NCBI RefSeq assembly: GCF_015353075.1
Contig: NZ_CP064187.1
Span: 744,001 to 808,000, forward strand
From: Rhizobium sp. 007
GTDB taxonomy: Bacteria > Pseudomonadota > Alphaproteobacteria > Rhizobiales > Rhizobiaceae
Reading direction: 5' to 3'
Length of the DNA stretch: 64,000 bases
A program made the translations under genes and the position numbers. The notes below the pieces were generated by a model. That model was not told the origin of the DNA. It searched no databases and was given only the letters and a program-made list of their open reading frames with translations. Shown piece after piece: positions 16,179-26,058 of the stretch. The stretch's first letter is position 1. The number at the start of each line of letters is the position of its first letter.

Positions 16179-16481
16179 ATGGCGGGCGATGACGACGAAT
16201 ACGTCTATGACGAAGTGACGGGCGAATGGCGTCCGGCTTCGGAATTGGCTGCCGCCGCGCAGGCGGCCGTCGAGGTCCGCGACGCTGCCGGAAATATCCT
16301 CAACGACGGCGATTCCGTCACGCTCATCAAGGATCTGAAGGTCAAGGGTGCCAATCAGACCCTGAAGCAGGGCACGGTCATAAGGTCGATCCGGTTGACG
16401 GACAACCCGGAAGAGATCGACTGCCGCCACGACACTATCAAGGGCCTTGTCCTGCGCACGGAATTCGTCCGCAAGCGTTGA
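16179..16481 (+). CDS. PhnA-domain protein lacking the zinc ribbon
   Basis: A 100-residue protein whose C-terminal part (DAAGNILNDGDSVTLIKDLK through RTEFVRKR) is the PhnA/YjdM domain. In Escherichia coli this domain follows a four-cysteine zinc ribbon. Here the N-terminus is a short acidic segment (DDDEYVYDEVTGEWRPASEL) with no cysteines. GGAGAG precedes the ATG. Despite the name, the family has no proven role in phosphonate breakdown. Confidence 0.85.
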   Translation: MAGDDDEYVYDEVTGEWRPASELAAAAQAAVEVRDAAGNILNDGDSVTLIKDLKVKGANQTLKQGTVIRSIRLTDNPEEIDCRHDTIKGLVLRTEFVRKR

Positions 16482-16596
16482 GGATACAAATCTCGCCGAG
16501 CCAGGCCTGATATACCCTTTGGCATCCCATCTGCCCGGCAAGGCACAGGGAGGTAAGCTGCCGAATGGCTTCACCCTTCAGGCTTGCCTCCGCGAC

Positions 16597-18165
16597 CTAC
16601 CGCTTCAAACTCCCCAGAATGCCGCGCACCAGCGCCCGGCCGACCTGCGTCGCAACCGTCCGCGCCACGCTTTTCATCGCCGCCTCGACGACCGTCTCTC
16701 GCTGATAGCCGGACGAACGCCCGCGCGATTGGCCGCGGTTCGGCTGTTCGTCGTCGCTGCCGCCGAAACCGGGCAGAGTCCAGCCAGAGGTCGTTCCGGC
16801 GCTCGTCTGCTGCGCTTCGGCCTCTGCCTGCGCCCGCTTGGCGGCTTCCGCTTCGGCAGCCTTCTTCGCGCGGGCTGTGAGCATTTCGAAGGCAGAGTCA
16901 CGGTCGACATCCTCGTCATAGATCCCAAGTACCGGGCTCCGGTCCATGATCTGACGGCGTTCCGCTTCCGTTACCGGGCCGACGCGGCCGGATGGCGGGC
17001 GGATCAGCGTGCGCTCGACGATCGATGGCGCGCCCTTGGTCTCCAGCGTCGAAACCAGCGCCTCGCCGGTGCCGAGATTGGTGATCACGGTGGCGCAATC
17101 GAAGGTCGGGTTGGGGCGGAAGGTATCGGCGGCTGTCCTGACCGCCTTCTGCTCGCGTGGCGAATAGGCGCGAAGCGCATGCTGCACGCGGTTGCCGAGC
17201 TGGGCGAGGACCGTTTCCGGCACGTCGAGCGGGTTTTGCGTGACGAAATAGACGCCGACGCCCTTAGAGCGGATCAGCCGCACGACCTGCTCGACGCGTT
17301 CGGTCAAGACACGCGGCGCGTCGTTGAAGAGCAGATGCGCCTCGTCGAAAAAGAAGACGAGCTTCGGCTTGTCCGGATCGCCGACTTCGGGCAACTCTTC
17401 GAAAAGCTCGGAAAGCAGCCAGAGAAGGAAGGTGGCGTAAAGCCTGGGGTTCATCATCAGCTTGTCGGCCGCAAGCACCGAAATCTGGCCATAACCGTTA
17501 TTGCTGGTGCGCATGATATCGGTGATCTTCAGCGCCGGTTCACCGAAGAAATGCTCGGCCCCCTGCTGTTCGAGAACGAGCAGCGCACGCTGGATCGAGC
17601 CGATGGACGCCTTGGAGATCAGGCCGAACTGGCTGGAAAGCTCGCTCGCATTCTCGCCCATGTAGTTCAGCAGCGAGGAGAAATCCTTGAGGTCGAGCAG
17701 CGGCAGGCCCGCCTGGTCGGCGATCTTGAAGGCGATATTGATGACGCCCTCCTGTGGCTCGGAGGCATCCATGAGGCGGGCCAGAAGCAGAGGCCCCATT
17801 TCGGCGATCGTGGTGCGGACCCGGTGGCCCTTCTCGCCGAAGAGGTCCCAGAAGATCACCGGGAACTGGTCGAACTGGTAATCGGCAAAGCCGATCTGCT
17901 CGGCCCGCTTGGTGAGGAAATCCTTCGCTTCGCCCTTGGCGGCAATGCCGGAAAGATCGCCCTTGATGTCGGCGGCAAAGACCGGGACGCCAGCCTTGGA
18001 AAAACCTTCCGCCAGCACCTGCAGCGTTACGGTCTTGCCGGTGCCGGTCGCGCCCGTCACCAGGCCATGGCGGTTGCCGAATTTCAGGTCCAGATATTCC
18101 GGCTTGTTGATGCTGTCGTCCGTATTGCGGCTGGCGCCGATGAAAATCTTGCCTTCCTCGAGCAT
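16597..18165 (-). CDS. HerA-like/DUF853 P-loop ATPase
   Basis: A 522-residue HerA/FtsK-type ATPase of the DUF853 family. Walker A is GATGTGKT (residues 38-45), with Walker [14 protein letters not shown] near the middle and a [20 protein letters not shown] sensor-like segment after it. Residues 415-470 are an alanine-, glutamate- and glutamine-rich low-complexity linker. The start at 18165 has GGGAGAA about eight bases upstream; an upstream in-frame start at 18255 is possible but adds unlike sequence. The function is unknown; relatives pump or translocate DNA or protein. Confidence 0.85.
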   Translation of the reverse strand: MLEEGKIFIGASRNTDDSINKPEYLDLKFGNRHGLVTGATGTGKTVTLQVLAEGFSKAGVPVFAADIKGDLSGIAAKGEAKDFLTKRAEQIGFADYQFDQFPVIFWDLFGEKGHRVRTTIAEMGPLLLARLMDASEPQEGVINIAFKIADQAGLPLLDLKDFSSLLNYMGENASELSSQFGLISKASIGSIQRALLVLEQQGAEHFFGEPALKITDIMRTSNNGYGQISVLAADKLMMNPRLYATFLLWLLSELFEELPEVGDPDKPKLVFFFDEAHLLFNDAPRVLTERVEQVVRLIRSKGVGVYFVTQNPLDVPETVLAQLGNRVQHALRAYSPREQKAVRTAADTFRPNPTFDCATVITNLGTGEALVSTLETKGAPSIVERTLIRPPSGRVGPVTEAERRQIMDRSPVLGIYDEDVDRDSAFEMLTARAKKAAEAEAAKRAQAEAEAQQTSAGTTSGWTLPGFGGSDDEQPNRGQSRGRSSGYQRETVVEAAMKSVARTVATQVGRALVRGILGSLKR

Positions 18166-18364
18166 GAAGCAGTTCTCCCTTCGGCCGATGCCGCCGCTTG
18201 CGTTTGAAATGCGGAGATCGCAATAAGCCGCAGCATTCATCTTACTATCGTCCACCTGTTATATGCAGGGACCGGGATGCCGACAACTGTTTGCATTGAA
18301 AGCAAATCCGGGGAAAATGCCGGCTCTCGGCGGCGCGGCTTGAGTTGCGGACGAAACTCGAATA

Positions 18365-18380
18365 ACGTTGACGTCAACGT
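18365..18380. promoter_or_regulatory. Perfect 16-base palindrome upstream of the DUF2267-like gene
   Basis: ACGTTGACGTCAACGT, followed by another CGTCAA, lies 20 bases before the start codon at 18401. It is probably an operator; the cognate regulator is unknown. Confidence 0.5.
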
Positions 18381-18400
18381 CAAATAACAGGAGGCTGACG

Positions 18401-18793
18401 ATGAATGAAGTTGTGACCCAGATTGCCGATCGCGTGGGCATTGCGCCCGATCTGGCGGAGAAGGCGCTGGGCATGATGCTCGGCTTCCTGCAGCGTGAAG
18501 GGGATGATGCAGCAGTCGCCAAGATGATAGAAGCCATTCCCGGCGGCGCCGATCTCGTCGCCCAGTATAACGGCGAAGGCGCCGGTGGCGGCGGTCTGCT
18601 CGGCGGTTTGATGGGCGCGCTCGGCGGCGGCGGAATCATGGGCCTCGGCCAGCAGCTCATGAGCCAGGGCCTCGGCATGGGCGAAATCACCTCGCTCGCG
18701 AAGGAAACCATCGCCATTGCCAAGCAATATGCCGGCGAAGAAGTCGTCGACGAGGTCGTCGCCTCGGTCCCGGGCTTGAGCCAGTTCGTTTGA
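18401..18793 (+). CDS. DUF2267-like small protein with a glycine-rich centre
   Basis: A 130-residue protein. The N-terminal 50 residues form an amphipathic helical domain (QIADRVGIAPDLAEKALGMM) resembling the DUF2267 family. The middle is a glycine run (GAGGGGLLGGLMGALGGGG), and the end is KETIAIAKQYAGEEVVDEVV followed by GLSQFV. It has no signal peptide. AGGAGG precedes the ATG. The family has no known activity. A long perfect palindrome in the promoter region suggests specific regulation. A terminator shared with zwf follows. Confidence 0.75.
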   Translation: MNEVVTQIADRVGIAPDLAEKALGMMLGFLQREGDDAAVAKMIEAIPGGADLVAQYNGEGAGGGGLLGGLMGALGGGGIMGLGQQLMSQGLGMGEITSLAKETIAIAKQYAGEEVVDEVVASVPGLSQFV

Positions 18794-18821
18794 TCCGGCC
18801 TTCATGCCGAATCGGAAAGAG

Positions 18822-18850
18822 CCCCGCTTCCATGTGAAGCGGGGTTTTTA
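18822..18850. terminator. Bidirectional-type terminator
   Basis: Stem CCCCGCTTC and GAAGCGGGG with a CATGT loop and a TTTTTA tail; AAAGAG on the other flank. It lies between convergent genes. Confidence 0.85.
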
Positions 18851-20359
18851 TTTGTGCTTCGCATGCACCACGTCCAGCGCATGCCATTGCCGCCCGTCGC
18901 GTTCGATGAGGCCGTCGGCGCAGGCAGGCCCCATGCTGCCGGGGGCGTAGGCTTCCGGCTCGCCGCCCTTCGCCCACAGGTCGAGAAAAGGCTGCACCGC
19001 CGCCCAGCCGGCTTCGATGCCGTCGGCCCGCTGGAACAGCGTCTGGTCGCCGATCAGCAGGTCGTAGATAAGGGATTCGTAGCCGGTCATCTTACCGATG
19101 TCGAACTGGTCGGCATAGCGGAAGTCGAGCGAAACCGGCACGGTATCGACCGAAAGCCCTGGCGATTTGATGGATATCTCCAGGCTCATGCCTTCGTCCG
19201 GCTGCACTTGTATGACCAGCCTGTTCGGCGGCAGCCGGCGCGTGACGTCGGTCTCGCGGAACTGCGCGAACGGCACGGGCTGGAATTCGACGACGATTTC
19301 CGTGTCGCGCGCTGTCATCGCCTTGCCGGTCCGCAGATAGAAGGGCACGCCCGCCCAGCGCCACGTATCGGCATAAAGCTTCAGCGCCACGAAGGTCTCG
19401 GTCCTGCTGTCAGGCACCACTTGCGGCGTCTGGTGATAGGCGGGGATTTCAGCGCCGTTCAGCGTCCCGCCGGAATAGACGCCGCGAACGCCGTGTGTTG
19501 CCGCCTCCTCGGGCGTAAAGACGCGCAGCGCCTTCAGCACCTTGCTCTTCTCGTTGCGGATCGCTTCGGCGTCGAAGCTGTTCGGCGGCTCCATGGCGAT
19601 CATGGCGAGCAGTTGGAACAAATGGTTCGGCACCATGTCGCGCAGTGCGCCCGTCGCGTCGTAGAAGGCGCCGCGGCTGCCGACATCGACGGTTTCGGCT
19701 GCGGTGATCTGCACATGGTCGATATAGCGGCTGTTCCACAGCGATTCGATCATCATGTTCGCAAAGCGCGCCGTCAGCAGGTTCTGGACGGTCTCCTTGC
19801 CGAGGAAATGGTCGAGCCGGTAGACCTGGCTTTCGCCGACCTTGCTCAGGATCTGCGCGTTCAGGGCACGGGCCGAAGCGAGGTCCGTTCCAAAGGGCTT
19901 TTCGATGGCGATGCGACGGAAGCTATTTTCACTCTCGGCGGCAAGTCCGTGAGCCGCGAGCTTCTCCACGATACCGCCGAAGAAGCGGGGCGGCACGGCG
20001 AGATAGAAGGCCGCATTGCCGCCCGGCGCCGAAGTGAGGCGTTTGGCGATCTCCAGATAAATATCGTCGCCGGTGAAATCGCCGGAAATATAGCTGATCC
20101 GCTGCCGCAACCGTGCCCAGGCCGGATCCTTGACGAGCGGTTCGCCGTCGCCGAGGCCGGCCAGGAAATCGTCTAGCCGTTTGAGCAGCATCTCGTCGCC
20201 GCCGGGCTCGATGCCGATGCCGAGAATGTCGAGATCGTCGCCAACCATGGCGCCGCGGGTGAGATTGATGATCGCCGGAACGAGAAGCCGCCGGGTAAGG
20301 TCGCCGGTCGCCCCGAAGATGACCAGAGTGGTGGGCGGCGTTGGCTTGGCGTCTGGCAT
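18848..20359 (-). CDS. zwf: Glucose-6-phosphate 1-dehydrogenase
   Basis: A 503-residue enzyme oxidising glucose 6-phosphate to 6-phosphogluconolactone with NAD(P)+, the entry to the Entner-Doudoroff and pentose phosphate routes. The N-terminal dinucleotide fold shows FGATGDLTRRLL, and the substrate-binding/catalytic segment is YRLDHFLGKETVQN. IEKPFG and the C-terminal barrel are complete. In many rhizobia zwf sits with pgl and edd; neither is next to this copy, so it may be a second isoform. A palindromic repeat fills the upstream spacer. Confidence 0.93.
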   Translation of the reverse strand: MPDAKPTPPTTLVIFGATGDLTRRLLVPAIINLTRGAMVGDDLDILGIGIEPGGDEMLLKRLDDFLAGLGDGEPLVKDPAWARLRQRISYISGDFTGDDIYLEIAKRLTSAPGGNAAFYLAVPPRFFGGIVEKLAAHGLAAESENSFRRIAIEKPFGTDLASARALNAQILSKVGESQVYRLDHFLGKETVQNLLTARFANMMIESLWNSRYIDHVQITAAETVDVGSRGAFYDATGALRDMVPNHLFQLLAMIAMEPPNSFDAEAIRNEKSKVLKALRVFTPEEAATHGVRGVYSGGTLNGAEIPAYHQTPQVVPDSRTETFVALKLYADTWRWAGVPFYLRTGKAMTARDTEIVVEFQPVPFAQFRETDVTRRLPPNRLVIQVQPDEGMSLEISIKSPGLSVDTVPVSLDFRYADQFDIGKMTGYESLIYDLLIGDQTLFQRADGIEAGWAAVQPFLDLWAKGGEPEAYAPGSMGPACADGLIERDGRQWHALDVVHAKHK

Positions 20360-20439
20360 AGGGATCGCTCTCCGTGATTGTCAGCGCCGGAATATAAGGC
20401 CGCCGGGCGCTACCGCAAGCGTGGCCTGTTGTCACCAGG

Positions 20440-20680
20440 TCTGCTTCTCCTACCCTCATCAAGTCAGTTGATGGGCAACATTCCAAGCGCTCGATCTCAG
20501 GCAAGGCTGCGGCAAGCAAGAGGTTGCCCTCGGCGCTGTCATTTATCCTTCCCTCATCGAGCGCGCCCAAGTCTTTCGGCGCAGGTTCCCTTCAAGGCAA
20601 ATGAGTCCTTCACGGCGCGGACGCGCAGTGGCTGGATCTCTGTGACAAGCACAAAGATGAGGGAGAGCCGAACCATCCCC
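20440..20680. repeat. Palindromic repeat (family A), copy 1, inverted
   Basis: The best-conserved part is 20551-20668. CACGGCGCGGACGCGC, TGGCTGGATCTCTGTGACAA and GATGAGGG are shared, in opposite orientation, with the copies at 42171 and 57641. The element has many internal inverted repeats and no ORF. It fills most of the spacer between zwf and the methyltransferase. Confidence 0.7.
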
Positions 20681-20727
20681 CGGGGACGACGCGGCGACTG
20701 CGCGGCACTCCATGAAACGTGCCGCGC

Positions 20728-21498
20728 TTAACCCTTCACTGCCACCATGAAAATCCGCGGGAAGCCGAGCAGCACCCGCCCGTCCGCCATCTTCGGATAG
20801 GCCTTCTCGACACGCCCAAGATAATCCGCGAGAAACGCCTCGCGATGCTCTTGGCCGGCAGCCGCGAGGTAGGGCATCAGACCCGTTGCCTTCACCCATT
20901 CGACGATGGCCGCGGCATCCGCCATCGGGTGGTTGTAGATCGTGTGCCAGATATCCAGGCGCGCGGATTTGCCGATCAGGCGGCTGTAATAGGCCGACGG
21001 CTGGGAAAGGGGATTGCGGCGCACGCTCTTCTTTTCGAAGGCCGTCTTCCATGGTCCGGCATGGGCGCTTTCCTCCATCAGCAGATGCGTCGGCTCGCCG
21101 AGATTGTCGGGCATCTGCACGGCGAGCACGCCGCCCCTGGTAAGCCCGTCCATCAGCCGGTCGAAGATGTCGAGATGGTTGGGCAGCCACTGGAAGACGG
21201 CATTGGCGAAGAGCAGGTCGGAAGGCTCATTCGGCTGCCAGGTGGCAAGGTCAGCCTCGGTGAAGGTGGTGCCCGGAAGCCGCTTGCGCGCTGCCTCCAG
21301 CATGTTGAGGTCGCTGTCGAGGCCGGACACGCCATCCTTGCCGTAGCGGTCGATGATGAGTTCGGTCGAATTTCCCGGCCCGCAACCGAGATCGATCGCC
21401 TTGCTGACCCTTTCCAGCGGCACCTGCGCCAGGAGATCGCGCGCCGGGCGCGTCCGCTCATCCTCGAACTTCACATACTGGCTGGCAGACCAGGCCAT
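20728..21498 (-). CDS. tam: Trans-aconitate 2-methyltransferase-like enzyme
   Basis: A 256-residue SAM-dependent methyltransferase closely matching Tam by its opening [20 protein letters not shown], motif [11 protein letters not shown], the [12 protein letters not shown] segment and the C-terminal ADYLGRV and PRIFMVA. Tam esterifies trans-aconitate, a spontaneous inhibitor of aconitase. The start at 21498 has AGGAGGTG upstream. It is monocistronic here. Confidence 0.85.
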   Translation of the reverse strand: MAWSASQYVKFEDERTRPARDLLAQVPLERVSKAIDLGCGPGNSTELIIDRYGKDGVSGLDSDLNMLEAARKRLPGTTFTEADLATWQPNEPSDLLFANAVFQWLPNHLDIFDRLMDGLTRGGVLAVQMPDNLGEPTHLLMEESAHAGPWKTAFEKKSVRRNPLSQPSAYYSRLIGKSARLDIWHTIYNHPMADAAAIVEWVKATGLMPYLAAAGQEHREAFLADYLGRVEKAYPKMADGRVLLGFPRIFMVAVKG

Positions 21499-21659
21499 GG
21501 GCACCTCCTGTTTTTCCCGTGTTCCGATACGGCAATGATTCAAAGCGCGTCATGCTAGCAGCAATTCTCGGCCGCTTGTATGCGGCGTGGTGCAGCTGTC
21601 TTCGAATTGCCTGCACGAGCGGGTTGCATTATTGATGTCGTTTCTGGGTTGGGGGATTC

Positions 21660-22322
21660 ATGAGAGCCGGTTTCGTCTTTGCCGCAGTCTGCCTATCGGT
21701 CGCCGCAATGTCCGCAAGGGCCGAGACGCCGGCCGCTCCGCCGATTTTCCTTGTGGAAGACATGGGCAATGCGCGCGACCAGTATGTGTCCAGCCATCTG
21801 GAGCCCTTTGCCGTCTACAGCGGTGCCGACCGTGCCCTCGATGAAGACGATATCGCCAGGCTCCGGCAGGTCGATGCCGCACGCCAAAGGGCGGCCGCCG
21901 CAATGCCGTTCTTCACCGGTGATCTCGATGCCGACGGGCGCATGACGCTCGACGAGTACAAGCTCGCCAACCTCTATGAAAGCCGCAACGAGGCCGAACT
22001 CGGCATGAAAGCGCGCTTTGCGAATTTCGATCGCAACGGCGACGGTATCGTGACGCTCGACGAAGCGCTGAAATCACCGCCGCTGCCTCGCATGCCGCTC
22101 GCTTACGGACTGAGCGATACGGAACGCGTCGCCGCCCTGCTGGCGATCGACCCCAACAAGGACGGCAAACTGACGGAGGATGAGTTCAAGGCGCTCCTCC
22201 TTTCCGCCTTCGCCTTCTACGACAAGAACGGCGACGGCGCTCTTTCGAAAGCCGAAAAGACGGAGCGCGCCGCAACCGTCAGGCAATTTAGGGAAGAGCA
22301 GGAAAAGCGGGCGAAGCCGTAG
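21660..22322 (+). CDS. Exported EF-hand calcium-binding protein
   Basis: A 220-residue protein with a signal peptide (cleavage near MSARA-ETP) and four EF-hand loops: DLDADGRMTLDEY, NFDRNGDGIVTLDEA, DPNKDGKLTEDEF and YDKNGDGALSKAE. Each has the acidic, glycine and Glu positions of a working calcium site. It is probably a periplasmic or secreted calcium sensor or buffer, loosely like rhizobial calsymin, though I do not claim orthology. It is convergent with the next gene. Confidence 0.87.
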   Translation: MRAGFVFAAVCLSVAAMSARAETPAAPPIFLVEDMGNARDQYVSSHLEPFAVYSGADRALDEDDIARLRQVDAARQRAAAAMPFFTGDLDADGRMTLDEYKLANLYESRNEAELGMKARFANFDRNGDGIVTLDEALKSPPLPRMPLAYGLSDTERVAALLAIDPNKDGKLTEDEFKALLLSAFAFYDKNGDGALSKAEKTERAATVRQFREEQEKRAKP

Positions 22323-22346
22323 AGGGAGACGGCTTCTTGCGGCCCG

Positions 22347-22979
22347 TCAGGCCGTTGCGGCCCGTTTGACAATCGCCGCTATATCCGGGACGACCGTCGC
22401 GAAACGGTCGGCGATCTCCGCCAGCGCCGTACGATGTACGGTCTCGGCCGGAATCATGCCGCCGAGCGGATCCGGCAGATCGCGGCTTAAGGCGGCGGAT
22501 GCGATGACGGTCGCCTTGATGCCGAGATCGAGTGCCGCACGCGCCGCAGCGCTGACGCACATATGCGTCATGAAGCCTACGAGGATCACATCGGAGCGCC
22601 CTGTCTGCTTGGCAATTGCTGCGAGAGCTGCGGCAAGCGTGGTTCCGGCAAAGGCATTGGGAAGCGTCTTCGGGATGACGGCTTCACCGTCAGCCGGCGT
22701 CAACGTGGGAATGATCTTCGCGCCATGCGAGCCGATCGCGAAGTGGCCGCTGCCCGGCGCCGCGTGGTGAACGATATGAATAACCGGAACGCCATCACGC
22801 CGGGCCGCATCGAGCAACTTGCGAATTTCGCCGACGGGTGCCGCGATGCCATGAAGCGGCAGTCCGCCGTCCACATATTCGTTCTGGGCGTCGATGACGA
22901 CAACGACCGACTTCGACCAGTCGGCAGCTTTCGGCGTGACGCCCGCATGCTGAAGAAGGGTGAGGGGAACCATTGGCAT
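22347..22979 (-). CDS. Isochorismatase-family cysteine hydrolase
   Basis: A 210-residue hydrolase. The catalytic triad can be placed: Asp in VVVIDAQNEY, Lys in VIPKTLPNAF and Cys in GFMTHMCVSAAARAA. These enzymes hydrolyse amides such as nicotinamide or other small amide/ether substrates; which one is unclear. It is divergent from a LysR regulator with a perfect palindrome between them, so it is probably the regulated target. Confidence 0.87.
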   Translation of the reverse strand: MPMVPLTLLQHAGVTPKAADWSKSVVVVIDAQNEYVDGGLPLHGIAAPVGEIRKLLDAARRDGVPVIHIVHHAAPGSGHFAIGSHGAKIIPTLTPADGEAVIPKTLPNAFAGTTLAAALAAIAKQTGRSDVILVGFMTHMCVSAAARAALDLGIKATVIASAALSRDLPDPLGGMIPAETVHRTALAEIADRFATVVPDIAAIVKRAATA

Positions 22980-23027
22980 ATCTCCTTGGATGGATCGATG
23001 CCAAGGACGCTAACCGCTTTCGTACTG

Positions 23028-23041
23028 AGCGAATATTCGCT
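23028..23041. promoter_or_regulatory. Perfect palindrome in the LysR/cysteine hydrolase intergenic region
   Basis: AGCGAATATTCGCT, 12 bases before the LysR gene start and about 50 before the divergent hydrolase gene. It is a likely regulator-binding site. Confidence 0.5.
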
Positions 23042-23052
23042 ATCAATTCACA

Positions 23053-23937
23053 ATGCCTGAGCAAAAGCGCACAGATATCGATTGGGAGGACCTGCGTTTT
23101 TTCGCGGCGCTGGCAAGGCACGGCAGCCTTTCGGCAACGGCGCGTGCGCTGAAGGTCAACCATGCGACCGTCGCCCGCCGCGTTGGCGCGCTGGAAAGTG
23201 CTCTCGGCTTCGCGCTCTTCGAGCGGCGCGCCGACGGCTACCAGCTCAGCCGCCACGGAACCGCGATCCTGTCCGAGGCGGGTGCCATGGAGAGTGCCGC
23301 TGGGGCGATCCGCGACCGGCTGGCTTATTCGAACGGCCCGAGCGGTCGCGTGCGGCTGACGACGACCCGTTCGATCGCCGATCTCGTCATCGCGCCGCGG
23401 CTCGGCGATGTGCTGCGCGGGCTTGCTGACGTCGAACTCGAAATCGTCACCGATATCCGCGTGCAGAGCCTTGCCCAGCGCGAGGCCGATATTGCCCTTC
23501 GGCTGGGGCACCCGAAGGACAGTGATCTCACCGGAAAACGCGTGGCGACGATCGGATACGCTTTCTACGCCTCGAAAGCGGCCGCCGAGACTGTTGCGGA
23601 AAGCAGGCCAGCCCGCCTCATCGGATTTGACCTGGATAGCGACGGCGTGGCCGAAGCGCGCTGGCTGGAAACGAAATTCGGCCCGGATGCCTTCGTCTTC
23701 CGCTCGAGCAGCAATGTCGTGCAGGCAAATGCCGCAGCCGCCGGGCTCGGCATCGCCATGCTTCCGCGCTTCGTCGCGAAACAGAATCCGGCTCTGGTCG
23801 AGATCGATTGCGGCGAGGCAATGCCCGATCGCGAACTCTGGATGCTTGCCCCGGCCAATCTGGTCGATATCCCGCGCATCCGCGCGGTATGGGATGGCTT
23901 GGCTGAGATATTCGCTGTGTCGAAGGACAGGCTCTAA
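23053..23937 (+). CDS. LysR-family transcriptional regulator
   Basis: A 294-residue regulator. The winged helix is EDLRFFAALARHGSLSATAR, with recognition helix HATVARRVGALES; the effector domain follows from about residue 95. It is divergent from the isochorismatase-family gene, 73 bases apart, and probably controls it. The domain style (DLRFFAAL...HATVARRVGALE) is the common one-gene-target LysR subtype. Confidence 0.88.
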   Translation: MPEQKRTDIDWEDLRFFAALARHGSLSATARALKVNHATVARRVGALESALGFALFERRADGYQLSRHGTAILSEAGAMESAAGAIRDRLAYSNGPSGRVRLTTTRSIADLVIAPRLGDVLRGLADVELEIVTDIRVQSLAQREADIALRLGHPKDSDLTGKRVATIGYAFYASKAAAETVAESRPARLIGFDLDSDGVAEARWLETKFGPDAFVFRSSSNVVQANAAAAGLGIAMLPRFVAKQNPALVEIDCGEAMPDRELWMLAPANLVDIPRIRAVWDGLAEIFAVSKDRL

Positions 23938-24021
23938 GCCGATCTTATGCGCATGAGGCGGACGCTGGCGGATGCCTCGATCTCTCCGGGCCCACGGTTG
24001 GTCATCCACCAGATCTCTCTA

Positions 24022-24753
24022 TCAGAGGGAAACGTGACTGCTGACCAGCCGGCCATTCCGAAGATCATGGATCATGAGGCCTGGAGGATCGGTGACAGGC
24101 GGTTCACGTGTGGGATCGAGCAGCAAAGGATTTGCGGGACAGATCGAGCCGCATATGTAGGCCGGAATGCCTGCGATCAGGCTCGACATCGGCCGATGGA
24201 CGTGGCCGCTGCAGATTGCGATGGGGCGCCTTATGCCACTCGATAGCAGGTCGCCCAAGGCATCTGCACCCCTGCACATGACATCATCCAGAGGCGATAT
24301 TCCCGTGGGGAAAACATGGTGATGCGTGAAGAGCAAGGGTATGCCCGATGGACCGCTCGCCAGCGTCTGCCGCAACCACGGAAGGTGCTCCGTAACGTCA
24401 CCATGGGCATGTCCGTCGACGCATGTGTCAAGGCCGACGATCAAAGCGTCTCCATGGGGTTCGGCAAAATGCATTTTCTCGTCATCGCCCCAATGGCCGG
24501 CCTCGGGCATCGCCTCGCGCATGACGGTGCGGTCGTCCACGTTGCCGGGGAGAATCAAGGTGCGGCACGCGAGGCTTTCCAACGCAGAAATGATCTGCCG
24601 GTAGCCCTCCCGCCAGCCGCCGTTGACAAGATCCCCGGACACCACGACGATAGCCGGCTGCATCGTGGCGAGCCAGCAAATTGCCCTCTTAAGCCGGGCA
24701 AGGCCGTCATTGTCGGGGCTGGCGTGGATATCGCTTATCTGGGCGATCAGCAT
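24022..24753 (-). CDS. CpdA-like calcineurin-fold phosphoesterase with a GNVD motif
   Basis: A 243-residue class III metallophosphoesterase. Metal-binding motifs in order: ISDIH, GDLVNGG, GNVDDR, THHHVF and GHVHRPMSS. In the family the third motif is normally GNHD, whose His contacts the scissile phosphate; here it is Val, so activity may be reduced or altered. It lies 13 bases downstream of the alcohol dehydrogenase gene and is probably co-transcribed. Cyclic nucleotides are a possible substrate class only by resemblance. Confidence 0.82.
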   Translation of the reverse strand: MLIAQISDIHASPDNDGLARLKRAICWLATMQPAIVVVSGDLVNGGWREGYRQIISALESLACRTLILPGNVDDRTVMREAMPEAGHWGDDEKMHFAEPHGDALIVGLDTCVDGHAHGDVTEHLPWLRQTLASGPSGIPLLFTHHHVFPTGISPLDDVMCRGADALGDLLSSGIRRPIAICSGHVHRPMSSLIAGIPAYICGSICPANPLLLDPTREPPVTDPPGLMIHDLRNGRLVSSHVSL

Positions 24754-24766
24754 GGCGCCACCTCAT

Positions 24767-25807
24767 TCAAAACCGCGTAATGACGCTGATCCCGGTTCCT
24801 TCCGCCCGGTCCATCGCCATCAGCGCCGGCACAGCCTCTTCCAGGCTGATTGTCCGGCCGATCAGTTTCTGCGGCGCGATCTTGCCGGCGGCAAGCATGG
24901 AGAGCATGGCGTCGTAGCGCCATGCCTGCATGCCGTGGCTGCCGTAGATTTCCAGTTCATGGCCGATCACCAGCGCCATCGGGACTTGCGGCGTGGCATA
25001 TTCGCCGAGCATCAGGCCGATCTGCACATGGCGGCCGCGGCGGCGCAAGTTCTTGATCGAGTTGAAGCAGGTCACGGGATGGCCGAGCGCGTCGATCGAA
25101 ACATGCGCGCCGCCCTTGGTGATCTCGCGCACGGCTTCCGCGACATCGGCAACCGCCGCCGCATTAATCGTCGCCACCGCCCCGCATTCGCGCGCAAAGG
25201 CAAGCTTCTCCTCCGAAATGTCGATCGCGATCGGATTGGCGCCGAGCGCGCTGGCGATCATGATCGCCGAGAGGCCGACGCCGCCCGCGCCATGGATGGC
25301 GATCCACTCGCCGGGGCCGGTGCGTGCCTGGTCGGCAACGGCGCGGAAGGAGGTGGCGAAGCGGCAGCCGAGGCTCGCCGCCGTCGCATCGTCGACGCTG
25401 TCGGGCAGATGCACGAGATTGGTGTCGGCATAGTCGATCGCGACATATTCGGCGAACGAGCCCCAATGCGTGAAACCGGGCTGGAACTGGTTCGGGCAGA
25501 CCTGCTGATTGCCGGAGTGGCATTCGCTGCAATGGCCGCAGCCGGAAACGAACGGCACGGTCACCCGGTCGCCCGCCTTGAAGCGCACCACGCCCTTGCC
25601 TGTGGCGACGATCTTGCCCGCAAGCTCGTGTCCCGGCACATGCGGCAGGCAGATATCCGGATCATGTCCCATCCAACCGTGCCAGTCGCTGCGGCAAAGG
25701 CCGGTCGCGCCGATGGCGATGACGACGCCGTCCTCGGTCGGCGTCGGGTCGGGCACCGTGCGAATGTCGGGTGTCTGCTCGAAGGCTTCGTAATACATGG
25801 CTTTCAT
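24767..25807 (-). CDS. Zinc-dependent alcohol dehydrogenase
   Basis: A 346-residue MDR-family dehydrogenase. It has the catalytic zinc region CRSDWHGW and GHELAGKI, the structural zinc loop [19 protein letters not shown] (four cysteines), and a Rossmann motif GAGGVGLSA. It oxidises alcohols or reduces aldehydes with NAD(P); the exact substrate is not evident. Start 25807 has GGAGGCC upstream. First gene of a two-gene operon with the phosphoesterase. Confidence 0.9.
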   Translation of the reverse strand: MKAMYYEAFEQTPDIRTVPDPTPTEDGVVIAIGATGLCRSDWHGWMGHDPDICLPHVPGHELAGKIVATGKGVVRFKAGDRVTVPFVSGCGHCSECHSGNQQVCPNQFQPGFTHWGSFAEYVAIDYADTNLVHLPDSVDDATAASLGCRFATSFRAVADQARTGPGEWIAIHGAGGVGLSAIMIASALGANPIAIDISEEKLAFARECGAVATINAAAVADVAEAVREITKGGAHVSIDALGHPVTCFNSIKNLRRRGRHVQIGLMLGEYATPQVPMALVIGHELEIYGSHGMQAWRYDAMLSMLAAGKIAPQKLIGRTISLEEAVPALMAMDRAEGTGISVITRF

Positions 25808-26058
25808 CGGACGGCCTCCAGCTCTTTTGTTTGAGATTCCGCCGCCATGATGCCACGCGGGAGCCTGCGGTTCCAACACTCCGTTCGATCATTTTCGCTG
25901 ATGGACCCATCGCTTTCATGCGGGCGAACGCGCATGATTGTTGCGGCGATATGGGCGGTTGCGGCATTTTTCGTGCGTCCCGCTTGAGCGACCGAATTTC
26001 CGCTTGACCCTGCCTGCCGGGAAGGATTTTGCTTCTCGGGCTTTGGAAGGAGAAGATC

